DNA from: Bin87 sp963665395
GTDB lineage: Bacteria > Chloroflexota > Dehalococcoidia > Lucifugimonadales > UBA3495
DNA length: 64,000 nucleotides
Assembly: GCA_963665395.2 (NCBI GenBank)
Contig: OY762251.1
Span: forward strand, 1,984,001 to 2,048,000
Direction of reading: 5' to 3'
Below are positions 8,049-16,000 of the stretch, one piece after another. The position numbers and the translations under genes were made by a program. The first letter of the stretch is position 1. Each line of letters starts with the position of its first letter. Under the pieces are notes generated by a model. That model did not search any database. It was not told the DNA's origin and saw nothing but the letters and a program-made list of their open reading frames with translations.

Positions 8049-9458
8049 TCAGGGGACAGCCTCCAACGCGTAGAGGTTGCCATCATGGGAGACGACATAC
8101 AGGGTTGTCGCCGCCACCACAGGACTGCCGGTTATCTTGCCTCCGGTCTCGAATCCCCACGACAACTGTCCGTTGCGGGCGTCCAAACCGGCAACCGTGC
8201 CAGATTCTGTACCCACCAGGACGGTAGGCCCGGCCACGGTGGGGGCAGTGGTCACCGGACTCCCCAGGTCCGTTTGCCACAGCGCCGCTCCCGAGGATGC
8301 CTCCAAAGCGGAGACCACGCCTGAAACGCTGGCAACGTACACTCTGCCGCCGGCGATAGCCGGCGATTGGGCCACGTCGCCTTCGACCTGGGCCCCCCAG
8401 ACACTTCCCCGCTGCGACGGCGGATGGGGCAGCCAGCCCCAAACGTGAAAGGTGGTCTTCCAAAAGAGGATGAAGCGGTCCCAGGGCAGGGACCGTTCCC
8501 GCCAGTCTATGGCCCACACGCGGCCCTTCTGGGACCCGACGTACACCCGGTCCGCCTGGGTGGCCGGTCCGCCCAGGATTTGTCTGGCCCGGCCGGTGTC
8601 ATACACCAGGCGCCGCCGCCCGGTGTTAGTGTCCACCACATGGAGCAAATTGTCCTTGGAGACCACTATGAGAGCGTTGTCGGCGAGGCAGACTGACGCT
8701 ATCACCCAGTCATCGGTGGTGAAGCTCCACAGCACGGCTCCGCTGGCTATATCCAGGGCGTAAAGCTTGTAGTCTCCCACTCCAATGTACACGGCGCCAT
8801 CGCGGACAACCGGGGAGGCCAGGATGGGGTTCCCCATGTTCCGCTCCCAATGTAGAGCTCCCGTCATCGCATCCAGGGCCAGTATCCGGCCCGGCCGAAC
8901 GGCATAGACCACCAGCCCCCCCGCCACGGCGGGGGTAGAGCTTGAAGGAAAGCCGGTAATATGCTCCCAGACGGGCAAGCCCGTGGTCCGGTCCAGCGCG
9001 ACGAGCTTGCCCGTCTCCGTAGTAAGGTACACCAGGTCGCCCGCCACGGCCGGCGGGTTGAGCAGGGGGCCGCCGGAACTGTAGGACCACTTGATCTCAT
9101 GTGGGTATGGGACCGGGTTTGGGGTGAACCCGGCGCCGTCCCCCGTGCGCCTCGTCTGCGGCCAGTCCCCAGGGTCCAGGGTCGGCGCAACATCCGTGGA
9201 GGCGGCAGGAGGGTTGGGGGCCAGTCCCAGGTAGTTCCAGGATACCCAGAAGGCCACGAGCGCGGCAACTGCCAGGGCAATCCCCGGTAGGAGCAGGCGG
9301 CTACGGAGAAAGTCGAATCTACGGCTGCGGGAGAGCCGCTCCGCCTCGGCCCGGGGAACGGATATCATGCCGGAAAAGGCTTCACAGTTGGCGCACCTGT
9401 CCGCACCGGGCGCCGCCTCAATGTAACCACAGAAACGGCACACTCGGACTTGTTCCAT
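8049..9458 (-). CDS. Membrane-anchored PQQ-type beta-propeller protein with zinc ribbon
   Basis: A 469-residue protein. The N-terminus is a zinc ribbon, CRFCGYIEAAPGADRCANCE (about 7-26). One transmembrane helix follows (about 53-75, LLLPGIALAVAALVAFWVSW). Next is an extracytoplasmic seven- or eight-bladed propeller made of PQQ-like repeats (GDLVYLTTETGKLVALDRTTG, GAVYIGVGDYKLYALDIASG, GGRVYVASVSGVVSALEASSG, TTLYVVSHDGNLYALEAV). The family builds protein scaffolds (BamB-like) or binds quinone. No residues of a PQQ dehydrogenase active site are evident, so a scaffold or sensor role is more likely. It stands alone on the minus strand. Confidence 0.85.
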   Translation of the reverse strand: MEQVRVCRFCGYIEAAPGADRCANCEAFSGMISVPRAEAERLSRSRRFDFLRSRLLLPGIALAVAALVAFWVSWNYLGLAPNPPAASTDVAPTLDPGDWPQTRRTGDGAGFTPNPVPYPHEIKWSYSSGGPLLNPPAVAGDLVYLTTETGKLVALDRTTGLPVWEHITGFPSSSTPAVAGGLVVYAVRPGRILALDAMTGALHWERNMGNPILASPVVRDGAVYIGVGDYKLYALDIASGAVLWSFTTDDWVIASVCLADNALIVVSKDNLLHVVDTNTGRRRLVYDTGRARQILGGPATQADRVYVGSQKGRVWAIDWRERSLPWDRFILFWKTTFHVWGWLPHPPSQRGSVWGAQVEGDVAQSPAIAGGRVYVASVSGVVSALEASSGAALWQTDLGSPVTTAPTVAGPTVLVGTESGTVAGLDARNGQLSWGFETGGKITGSPVVAATTLYVVSHDGNLYALEAVP

Positions 9459-9542
9459 GGCAACCCCTCGACCAAGAATGGTGAGCGTTCCGACCCATTG
9501 AACGCCAAGAAGCTGTCCCCGTCAACCATTCTTGCCGAATTG

Positions 9543-9677
9543 CCCAGGGCTTGTGCAAAGTCACCGCGTAGCCCTTTTCCCGCTCATCCTGAGCTTTGTC
9601 GAAGGATGCCTCTCGCAATCGACGGATGGTTCGACAGGTTCACCAGGAGCGGATGAAAAGGACTTTGCACAGGCCCT
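9543..9677. repeat. MITE-like element with 9 bp target duplication, family C
   Basis: The ends read CCCAGGGCTTGTGCAAAGTC and (complement) CAGGGCCTGTGCAAAGTC, enclosing 135 bp. It is flanked by the direct repeat GCCGAATTG at 9534-9542 and 9678-9686. The inside carries the interspersed motif CTCATCCTGAGC...GTCGAAGGATG. No ORF. It would need a transposase supplied from elsewhere. The rest of the 9459-9859 gap shows no gene. Confidence 0.7.
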
Positions 9678-9859
9678 GCCGAATTGTCGCCGATCAGTTT
9701 TGCCGGCCCACCGCCTCTGGTAATCGGTGATTTTCTCAACGAGTTCTTGCTCCGCCCTTGACATCTGTCTCGATGTCTGCTTCTATTGGCAGCCACACAG
9801 GTCGGTTACCGTCCCAAGCGCCATTTTTCGGACGAATATCGTCAAGAGGAGGCCCCAAA

Positions 9860-11752
9860 GTGTCGTATATGAGGAACCGGGATCTTAGGGCGTTGGCAAT
9901 GACATCTCTGACCCTGGCGATCCTGTTGATTGTCGCTTGCGGCACGGCCGGGCAACCCGCCCAACAGGCGGAACCGCAGGTCGTTGAGAAGGAAGTCGTG
10001 AAGGAGGTGGTGAAAGAGGTAGAAGTCACCAGGGAAATCCAAGTGGAAGTGGAGAAGGAAAAAATCGTTGAGGTTGAGAAAGTAGTAGAAAAAGAGGTCC
10101 CAATCGAGAAGGTGGTGTTCGCCACCCCGGTAGCCGGCGTTCACCAGACGGAGATAGCCGACTGGGTGAGCATTGGCGCCGAGCACCACTACAATGGAGA
10201 CTTCGTCTTTGTGCACCGGGCCAACCCCGGGTTCTTGGACTTGCACTATGGGGCTAGTTCCACCACTACCCTTATGCCCTCTGGCCCTCGGTTCAACCAA
10301 CTCCTGATGTACAACCCCAGGGAGCCGAAGGAAGTTATCGGCGACCTGGCCCAGAGTTGGGAGGTCAAGGATGGCGGCAAGAATCTCCTGTTTCGCCTGC
10401 ACGAAGCCAACTGGCACGACGGCACTCCGGTCACTGCCGAAGACATCGTTTGGAGCCTCAACCGAATGGCGCAACCCGACGTCACGCGGGGCCGGGTCAC
10501 CGCCATCCGTACCTTTTACGAGTACCAGACCGCAGTGGCAGTGGATGACCAAACGGTGCTGATGCCCCTGAAGTTTCCCTCATCGACGGCTCTGGGCTGG
10601 CTGGCGGTTGACTACTACAAGATGTATCCCAAGGCCCTGGAGAGCGTGAGCCAGGACGACTTCAACTGCTGTTTCAAGAACACCTTCGGCTCCGGACCCT
10701 GGAAGTTCCGGTCCTGGAAGAAAGGCGACTCCTACGAGTATGACCGCAACAACGATTACTTCAAGGACCCCATGCCCTATGCTGACGGCATGAAGGTGTT
10801 CATCATCACCGACTACGCCCGGCGTCTGGCCACCCTCAAGACCCAGCAGGTTATGGGACGGTACGCCCTGGGCGGCATCCTGCTGGCGGACGTGGAGCAG
10901 GTGCAGCGGGAGACCGGCGGCAAGATGCGGGTTCTGAAGGGCGGCGCCAGCGGAATCTACGGTTTCTGGTTGCACTGGAACCGGCCGCCGCTGGATGACC
11001 CCAGGGTGCGTAAGGCGATTTACCTGGCCGTGGACCGCCACGAGATCGCTGAGATTTCCCAGGGTGGCGCAGCCTTGCTTGGCAACTACTTCCCGCCCGG
11101 CTATGCCCTCAGTGAGGAAGAAGTCATGTCGTTGCCCGGCTTTCGCGTCAGCGCCGACGGCGGGAAGCATCCCGACGACTTGGCGGAGGCCCAACGGCTG
11201 CTGGCCGAAGCGGGCTACCCCGATGGGTTCAAGCTGACCTACAACGTGGATCAGAGCAAGTTTTCTCGTACCGACAGCGAGCTGGTGGCGGACCAGTTGC
11301 GAGAGAAGCTCAACATCGACGTGGAACTTCAGGTTTCCGACCGGGCTACGTTCTACGCCCAGCTGCGGGATGGCACCCACGACCTCAGCCACATCGGCAC
11401 CGGCCTTTACTTCAAGGAGCCGGAAACGGTGCTGGCCCAATGGTTCTTCCAGGACACGCTCCGCAACCCGCATAACTGGTCCCACCCCCGCTTTACCGAG
11501 TTGATGGACTTGCAGGGGCGGGAACTGGACTCGGAGGTTCGACGGGAACATTTCCGGGAGATGGCGGCTATTCTCAACGAGGGAGAGAGCCACTACGTTC
11601 CCCTCTATTGGACTGCCAGCAGCGGCATCATCGACTACCGGTTGCAGAATTTCCGGCCGCCCTACCACCCGCATACCATCTGGACCTGGGAGCACGCTTG
11701 GTGGGACCCGGACGCGGAGTTGCTCGGACCGGATGCTCCCCCCATCGAGTAA
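9860..11752 (+). CDS. ABC transporter solute-binding lipoprotein, family 5 (Opp/Dpp-like)
   Basis: A 630-residue extracytoplasmic binding protein. A signal peptide ends in the lipobox LLIVAC (Cys about residue 32). Then comes a ~45-residue linker almost wholly of V/E/K repeats (VVEKEVVKEVVKEVEVTREI ... VVEKEVPIEKVV), a long charged helix holding the domain off the membrane. The rest is the SBP_bac_5 fold (LAQSWEVKDGGKNLLFRLHE, WHDGTPVTAEDIVWSLNRM, DDPRVRKAIYLAVDR, LLAEAGYPDGF). The substrate is likely a peptide or other small solute. GTG 9860 is chosen because GAGGAGG lies 7 nt upstream; ATG 9869 is the alternative. Two permease genes follow. Confidence 0.92.
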   Translation: MSYMRNRDLRALAMTSLTLAILLIVACGTAGQPAQQAEPQVVEKEVVKEVVKEVEVTREIQVEVEKEKIVEVEKVVEKEVPIEKVVFATPVAGVHQTEIADWVSIGAEHHYNGDFVFVHRANPGFLDLHYGASSTTTLMPSGPRFNQLLMYNPREPKEVIGDLAQSWEVKDGGKNLLFRLHEANWHDGTPVTAEDIVWSLNRMAQPDVTRGRVTAIRTFYEYQTAVAVDDQTVLMPLKFPSSTALGWLAVDYYKMYPKALESVSQDDFNCCFKNTFGSGPWKFRSWKKGDSYEYDRNNDYFKDPMPYADGMKVFIITDYARRLATLKTQQVMGRYALGGILLADVEQVQRETGGKMRVLKGGASGIYGFWLHWNRPPLDDPRVRKAIYLAVDRHEIAEISQGGAALLGNYFPPGYALSEEEVMSLPGFRVSADGGKHPDDLAEAQRLLAEAGYPDGFKLTYNVDQSKFSRTDSELVADQLREKLNIDVELQVSDRATFYAQLRDGTHDLSHIGTGLYFKEPETVLAQWFFQDTLRNPHNWSHPRFTELMDLQGRELDSEVRREHFREMAAILNEGESHYVPLYWTASSGIIDYRLQNFRPPYHPHTIWTWEHAWWDPDAELLGPDAPPIE

Positions 11753-11931
11753 CGGATCTTCCCTTCTGTCCGATCTTGACGCCACACCCGGCTGTGCTGG
11801 GGTGCTAACACGGCGCCCCAGCACAACGGGAACATTGTCCAACCCAAGTAAGTGAGAACTGCCCAGCATAGACGGTGACCTTTGACTCCCGGTTCCAGGA
11901 TGGAGAGGTCACCGAACCGTCGGGAGGAGTG

Positions 11932-12891
11932 ATGAAAGGCTACGTGGTGAGGAGGATCGGCCTCTTCATTCCCACCATGCTTCTGACTACCGTAATCGTG
12001 TTTGGCCTCTTCTTCCTGGTCCCCGGTGATGCTGCCCTGTTCATCCTCACCGGCGAGGAAGGAGCGGGAGCGGTTACCGAGGAGGACCTGCAAAAGCTGC
12101 GCCAGGAACTGGGACTGGACCGTCCCATTCATATCCAGTACCTCGACTGGCTGTGGAATACCCTGCGCGGTGATTTGGGAATCTCCATCTGGTACCGGGA
12201 GCCGGTCACCGACGAAATCCGGGACAAGTTTGCCGTTACCCTGCAATTATCCATCATGGCCATCATCATGGCTTTTGTCGTGGCCGTGCCGATGGGCATG
12301 ATTTCCGCGGTGCGGCAGGACACCTGGCCCGACTACCTCTGCCGGTCCATCACCCTCATTGGGATAGCCCTGCCGACTTTCTGGTTGGCGATCCTCATCA
12401 TCTACTTCCTGGCCTACGTCTTCAACTGGTTGCCTCCCTTAGGTTACGCCACCCTGTGGGAGGACCCCATCCTCAACCTGAAGCAGCTTTTCTTCCCGGC
12501 TCTGGCCATCGCCCTTCACGATCTGGCTTTCACCGCCCGGGTAACCCGCTCCTCCATGCTGGAGGTGCTGCGGGAAGACTACGTGAGGACGGCCCGGTCC
12601 AAGGGGCTGCGCGAAACCATAGTGCTAGGCCGGCACGCGCTCAAGAACGCTATCCTGCCCGTCGTCACGGTGTCGGGTTACCAGTTCGCCCGTCTGCTGG
12701 GCGGCACCATCATCATCGAGACCATATTCGCCGTACCGGGCCTGGGGGCCTTCCTGATCGAGAGCATCATCCACCGGGACTTCGTCGTAATCCAAGCGGT
12801 GATTCTGCTCACTGCGGCGGTGGTGCTGACCTTGAACTTGGTCATCGACCTGGTCTACGGCATTCTGGACCCCAGGATACGGTACCAGTGA
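11932..12891 (+). CDS. ABC transporter permease, DppB/OppB type
   Basis: A 319-residue inner-membrane permease. The N-terminal helix VVRRIGLFIPTMLLTTVIVF and the extracytoplasmic loop (EEDLQKLRQELGLDRPIHIQYLDWL) are typical of DppB. About five further helices follow, with the EAA loop near residues 200-225 (VLREDYVRTARSKGLRE) that docks on the ATPase. ATG 11932 is preferred over upstream in-frame codons because GGGAGGAG precedes it. It pairs with the permease at 12972 to form the channel for the 9860 lipoprotein. No ATPase gene lies here, so OppD/F-like subunits must come from another locus. Confidence 0.92.
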   Translation: MKGYVVRRIGLFIPTMLLTTVIVFGLFFLVPGDAALFILTGEEGAGAVTEEDLQKLRQELGLDRPIHIQYLDWLWNTLRGDLGISIWYREPVTDEIRDKFAVTLQLSIMAIIMAFVVAVPMGMISAVRQDTWPDYLCRSITLIGIALPTFWLAILIIYFLAYVFNWLPPLGYATLWEDPILNLKQLFFPALAIALHDLAFTARVTRSSMLEVLREDYVRTARSKGLRETIVLGRHALKNAILPVVTVSGYQFARLLGGTIIIETIFAVPGLGAFLIESIIHRDFVVIQAVILLTAAVVLTLNLVIDLVYGILDPRIRYQ

Positions 12892-12971
12892 GGCCGTAGC
12901 CCGGAACCTCGGCCAAATTTCCCTCGGCGATTCGAGCCACGGAGCCATCTCGATCACTTGAAAGCAGGACG

Positions 12972-13892
12972 ATGATGTTAGAGCAACAGAGATCTGAAGG
13001 GTCAGCATTGACCCGTGCGGGAGGCAGTGTCGCAGCTTGGGGTCAGGATGTTGGAACCGGACTTTCGCGCTTCTGCCGGAGCAAGCCCCTGGGGGCGGCG
13101 GGGGGCGCAATCACCGTTCTGCTCATCATAATGGCCATACTGGCCAACGTCATTGCCCCCTATCAGCCCAAGGAGAGCCTGGGCCGGGAGAATGTCCACC
13201 TGCCGCCGCAGCAAGGCCACATAATGGGTACCGACCACGCCGGCCGGGACGTGCTGAGCCGGGTAATCCACGGGGCGCGCATTTCATTGTACGTAGGCTT
13301 CGGCAGCGTGGCGGCGGGGATTGCCGTGGGGTTCATCCTGGCGGTGCTCACCACCTACGCGGGCGGCTTCATAGACCTGGCTTTCCAGAGGCTGGTGGAC
13401 TCGCTGATGGCCTTGCCGGGCCTCATCATCGCCCTGGCCATTGTGGCGGTGCTGGGGTCATCCCTGCAAAACGTCATGATCGCCATCGTAATTGGGATGT
13501 TGGCGCCGGTGATACGAACCATACGCTCCCAGGTGCTGATCACCAAGGAGTTGGACTACATACTGGCGGCCCGGGCCATTGGGGCTTCCCCCTTGCGCCT
13601 GGTATTCCGGCACGTCACCCCCAATTGCATGGCGATAGCCCTGGTAATAGCCACCTACTACCTGGGGCTGGCGATAACCATCGAGGCTTCCCTCAGCTTC
13701 CTGGGGGTAGGCGTTCCTCCGGACGTTCCCAGTTGGGGTGGGATTTTGCGGCGGGCCGCCGAGGAGCACGTGAGGACGGCCCCCTGGGTCGCCATGTTCC
13801 CGGGACTCGCCATCTTCGTCGTGGTGTTCGGGTTCAACCTCTTGGGCGATGCCCTGCGGGACGCGTGGGACCCGAAGTTGCGGGGGAGATAA
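12972..13892 (+). CDS. ABC transporter permease, DppC/OppC type
   Basis: A 306-residue permease. A cytoplasmic lead of ~35 residues is followed by the first helix (GAAGGAITVLLIIMAILANV). Then comes the DppC motif GTDHAGRDVLSRVIHGARIS, further helices, and the EAA loop (ELDYILAARAIGASPLRLVFRH) near residues 195-215. The C-terminus FNLLGDALRDAWDPKLRGR is diagnostic. The 80 nt gap after the DppB gene has no terminator, so the three genes are probably one transcript. It is convergent with the tRNA genes that follow. Confidence 0.92.
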   Translation: MMLEQQRSEGSALTRAGGSVAAWGQDVGTGLSRFCRSKPLGAAGGAITVLLIIMAILANVIAPYQPKESLGRENVHLPPQQGHIMGTDHAGRDVLSRVIHGARISLYVGFGSVAAGIAVGFILAVLTTYAGGFIDLAFQRLVDSLMALPGLIIALAIVAVLGSSLQNVMIAIVIGMLAPVIRTIRSQVLITKELDYILAARAIGASPLRLVFRHVTPNCMAIALVIATYYLGLAITIEASLSFLGVGVPPDVPSWGGILRRAAEEHVRTAPWVAMFPGLAIFVVVFGFNLLGDALRDAWDPKLRGR

Positions 13893-13915
13893 GACTTATA
13901 CCCAAAAAGGTTTGG

Positions 13916-13989
13916 TACCCCTGGAGGGACTCGAACCCCCGACGCGCGACTTAGGACGCCGCCGCTCTGTCCAACTGAGCTACAGGGGC
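13916..13989 (-). tRNA. tRNA-Arg (anticodon CCU)
   Basis: Minus strand: acceptor GCCCCTG/CAGGGGT, D-arm GCTC...GAGC, anticodon stem GCGGC/GTCGC with loop GTCCTAA (anticodon CCT), T-arm GGGGG-TTCGAGT-CCCTC. It reads the AGG codon. The 3' CCA is not encoded (ACCAAA follows). It sits 13 nt downstream of tRNA-Ala and is probably co-transcribed. Confidence 0.95.
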
Positions 13990-14002
13990 AGAAACGAGTT
14001 GG

Positions 14003-14075
14003 TGGAGATAGCGGGGCTCGAACCCGCAACCTCGGCATTGCGAACGCCGCGCTCTCCCAGTTGAGCTATATCCCC
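14003..14075 (-). tRNA. tRNA-Ala (anticodon CGC)
   Basis: Minus strand: acceptor GGGGATA/TATCTCC with the G3-U70 pair that identifies alanine tRNA, D-arm GCTC...GAGC, anticodon stem CGGCG/TGCCG with loop TTCGCAA, T-arm GCGGG-TTCGAGC-CCCGC. A CCA tail is encoded (14000-14002). It reads GCG codons. Confidence 0.95.
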
Positions 14076-14122
14076 ACGCTTGCGGCCGGCTGGCGCGTTT
14101 CTGCCGCACCGGACACGCTTCT

Positions 14123-14152
14123 ATCGTAGCCAACGGGGGCGGTTGGTGTCAA
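14123..14152 (-). promoter_or_regulatory. Promoter for the tRNA-Ala/tRNA-Arg unit
   Basis: On the minus strand TTGACA (14147-14152) and TACGAT (14123-14128) are separated by 18 nt, about 45 nt before tRNA-Ala. This is a near-consensus sigma-70-type promoter. Confidence 0.65.
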
Positions 14153-14177
14153 GGAATCTTGTCGCGCCGGAATGCCG

Positions 14178-14867
14178 TCACTCATCCAAACTGATGACCA
14201 CGACGCCGGATCGCTCCGCGCGCTCGACATCGGGAGGGTCGATACGCTCGCCGGCCACGACGGGCAGGGCCTCCTCGCCGAACAGGGCGCGCAGGATTGC
14301 GGCGGACGCCACGGCGCGGCTGATGTCGTTCTCATCAAGGCGACCGGATACCTCGACGGCGACCCAGACGCGCTCGGAACTTCCGGGGCGGCGGCATTGG
14401 GCGATAACATCGGTAGCGAGTATGCGCCGGTACTGTTCGTCGGTAATGGTGTCGCTTTCAGCCGCATCGTCAATGTTGTCGGCGAATTCCTCGGCGTGGC
14501 GCGAAGGGGAAACGACGTTGCCCTTTACTACGCGGACGCGCCGTAGTCCTAAATCGCGATTCAGCAACGACGCGGCCAACCGGCTGAAGTCCGTTTCGTG
14601 CGCCTTGCCTCGCAGCCAGCCTACGTTGTCTTTCAACGTGCCAACGTCCTCCTTCAGCACGCTGACGTCCTCTTTCAGCGTCTGGATGTCGCTTTCAATC
14701 CGGGGCAGTATTTCGTCTTCAATTCGAGCCACGCGAGCCGGCAGCTCGAGGAACTCCTCAGTGAGGATCGCCCGCAGCAGCGGTTCCCGTAGGTCTGGGT
14801 TGGCTTCGACCGCGGCGATGACGTATTGAACGAACTCCCGCGGGTCGGAAAGTTGCGGCGTAGTCAT
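14178..14867 (-). CDS. Coiled-coil protein with PD-(D/E)XK-like C-terminal region, paralog
   Basis: A 229-residue protein with the plan of the 2997-3776 product. A helical head (AILTEEFLELPARVARIEDE) leads to a coiled coil (about 55-95, DIQTLKEDVSVLKEDVGTLK). The C-terminal domain reads VWVAVEVSGRLDENDISRAV and ALPVVAGERI. The shared E-V/I-S strand and the D..RA segment suggest the same, possibly nuclease-like, fold; this is inference and no activity is known to me. ATG 14867 is chosen because it follows the NHL gene by 4 nt, indicating coupling. Upstream extensions would run antisense to nothing but into that gene. Confidence 0.75.
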   Translation of the reverse strand: MTTPQLSDPREFVQYVIAAVEANPDLREPLLRAILTEEFLELPARVARIEDEILPRIESDIQTLKEDVSVLKEDVGTLKDNVGWLRGKAHETDFSRLAASLLNRDLGLRRVRVVKGNVVSPSRHAEEFADNIDDAAESDTITDEQYRRILATDVIAQCRRPGSSERVWVAVEVSGRLDENDISRAVASAAILRALFGEEALPVVAGERIDPPDVERAERSGVVVISLDE

Positions 14868-14871
14868 AGTC

Positions 14872-15915
14872 CTATTGTACCACCCGCACCCGGTGGTTGT
14901 TGCTGTCGGCGATGTAGATTGCGCCGTCGGCGGCGATGCCGCAGCCGTGGGGCCGGTCCAGGCCGGCGTCGGTGGCCGGGCCGCCGTCGCCGTGGCCGCC
15001 CAACTGCCCTCCGGCGATGGTGGTAACGATGCCGGTGTTGGCGTCGATGCGCCGGATGGCGTGATTTTCCGTGTCCACCACGATGATATGGCCGGCCGCG
15101 TCGCAGCGAATGGCCTTGGGCGCGCCCCAGGTGGCGGCCAGGGCGGAGCCGCCGTCGCCGGTGTAGCCCCGCTCGGCGGCGGCTCCGGCCACGGTGCCCA
15201 TGATGCCGCCGGCCGTGACGATGCGCACGCCGTTGCCCTCACGCTCGGCGATGTAGGTGTTGCCGTGGTGGTCCATGCACACGGCGCGGGCACCCAGGAT
15301 GCTGGCCTGCCGCGCTGGCATACCGTCGCCGCCGCGCGCCTTTTCCCCGTTGCCGGCGAAGGTGTCGATGATGCCAGAGATCAGGTCGAGACGGCGGATG
15401 CGCTGGTCCTGGATGTCGGCGATGAGCAGACCGCCCCGTCCGTCCAGGAAGCAGTCGTTGGGTTCGCGGAGCTGGGCCTGCTCCCCCGGCCCGCCGTCGC
15501 CGGAATATCCCGGATCTCCGGTGCCGGCCACGGTAGTAATGACGCCGGTGGTCCCGTCAACTTTACGGACGGCGGCGTTGAGGCGATCAACGACGTAGAT
15601 GTTCGCCTGTGGCGAATCCGCGTCAACCTCCAGGGAGTAGGGTTCGTAGAGAGTGGCCTCGGTGGCTGGGCCACCGTCGCCGGAGTAGCCCGGTTCCCCC
15701 GTGCCGGCGACCGTGGTGATAACTCCAGTGCCGGCGTCCATACGGCGGATCACGTGGTTTCTGGCCTCGCAGAAGAACAGGTTGCCGGCGGGGTCGAAGC
15801 AGCACATGAATGGCTCGCGCAGGGTGGCATCGGCAGCCGGGCCGCCGTCCCCGGTATAGCCGGCCTCGCCGGTGCCGACGACGGTGCGGATAGTGGCAGT
15901 GTTGGACGAAGTCAT
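14872..15915 (-). CDS. NHL-repeat beta-propeller protein
   Basis: A 347-residue protein made of six near-regular repeats of ~55 residues. Each carries a motif such as TVAGTGEPGYSGDGGPATEA followed by L.EP...., a strand pair (NLFFCEARNHVIRRMD) and GVITTVAG. This is the NHL six-bladed propeller, a protein- or ligand-binding scaffold. No signal peptide is seen, so it is probably cytoplasmic or exported by a non-classical route. It lies 4 nt upstream of the coiled-coil gene at 14178 and is likely co-transcribed with it. Confidence 0.88.
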   Translation of the reverse strand: MTSSNTATIRTVVGTGEAGYTGDGGPAADATLREPFMCCFDPAGNLFFCEARNHVIRRMDAGTGVITTVAGTGEPGYSGDGGPATEATLYEPYSLEVDADSPQANIYVVDRLNAAVRKVDGTTGVITTVAGTGDPGYSGDGGPGEQAQLREPNDCFLDGRGGLLIADIQDQRIRRLDLISGIIDTFAGNGEKARGGDGMPARQASILGARAVCMDHHGNTYIAEREGNGVRIVTAGGIMGTVAGAAAERGYTGDGGSALAATWGAPKAIRCDAAGHIIVVDTENHAIRRIDANTGIVTTIAGGQLGGHGDGGPATDAGLDRPHGCGIAADGAIYIADSNNHRVRVVQ

Positions 15916-15949
15916 GCTGGTCTCCGATAAAATGGCATTGGCATTAACC

Positions 15950-15977
15950 GTAGGGGCGAATAATTATTCGCCCTTAC
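15950..15977. repeat. Palindromic repeat GTAGGGGCGAATAATTATTC...
   Basis: GTAGGGGCGAATAA and TTATTCGCCCTTAC form a near-perfect hairpin between dnaA and the NHL gene. A perfect 34 bp copy lies at 63432-63465. It is an interspersed repeat that could double as a bidirectional terminator. Confidence 0.7.
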
Positions 15978-16000
15978 ACCTATACCACAAGGGAAGCGTG

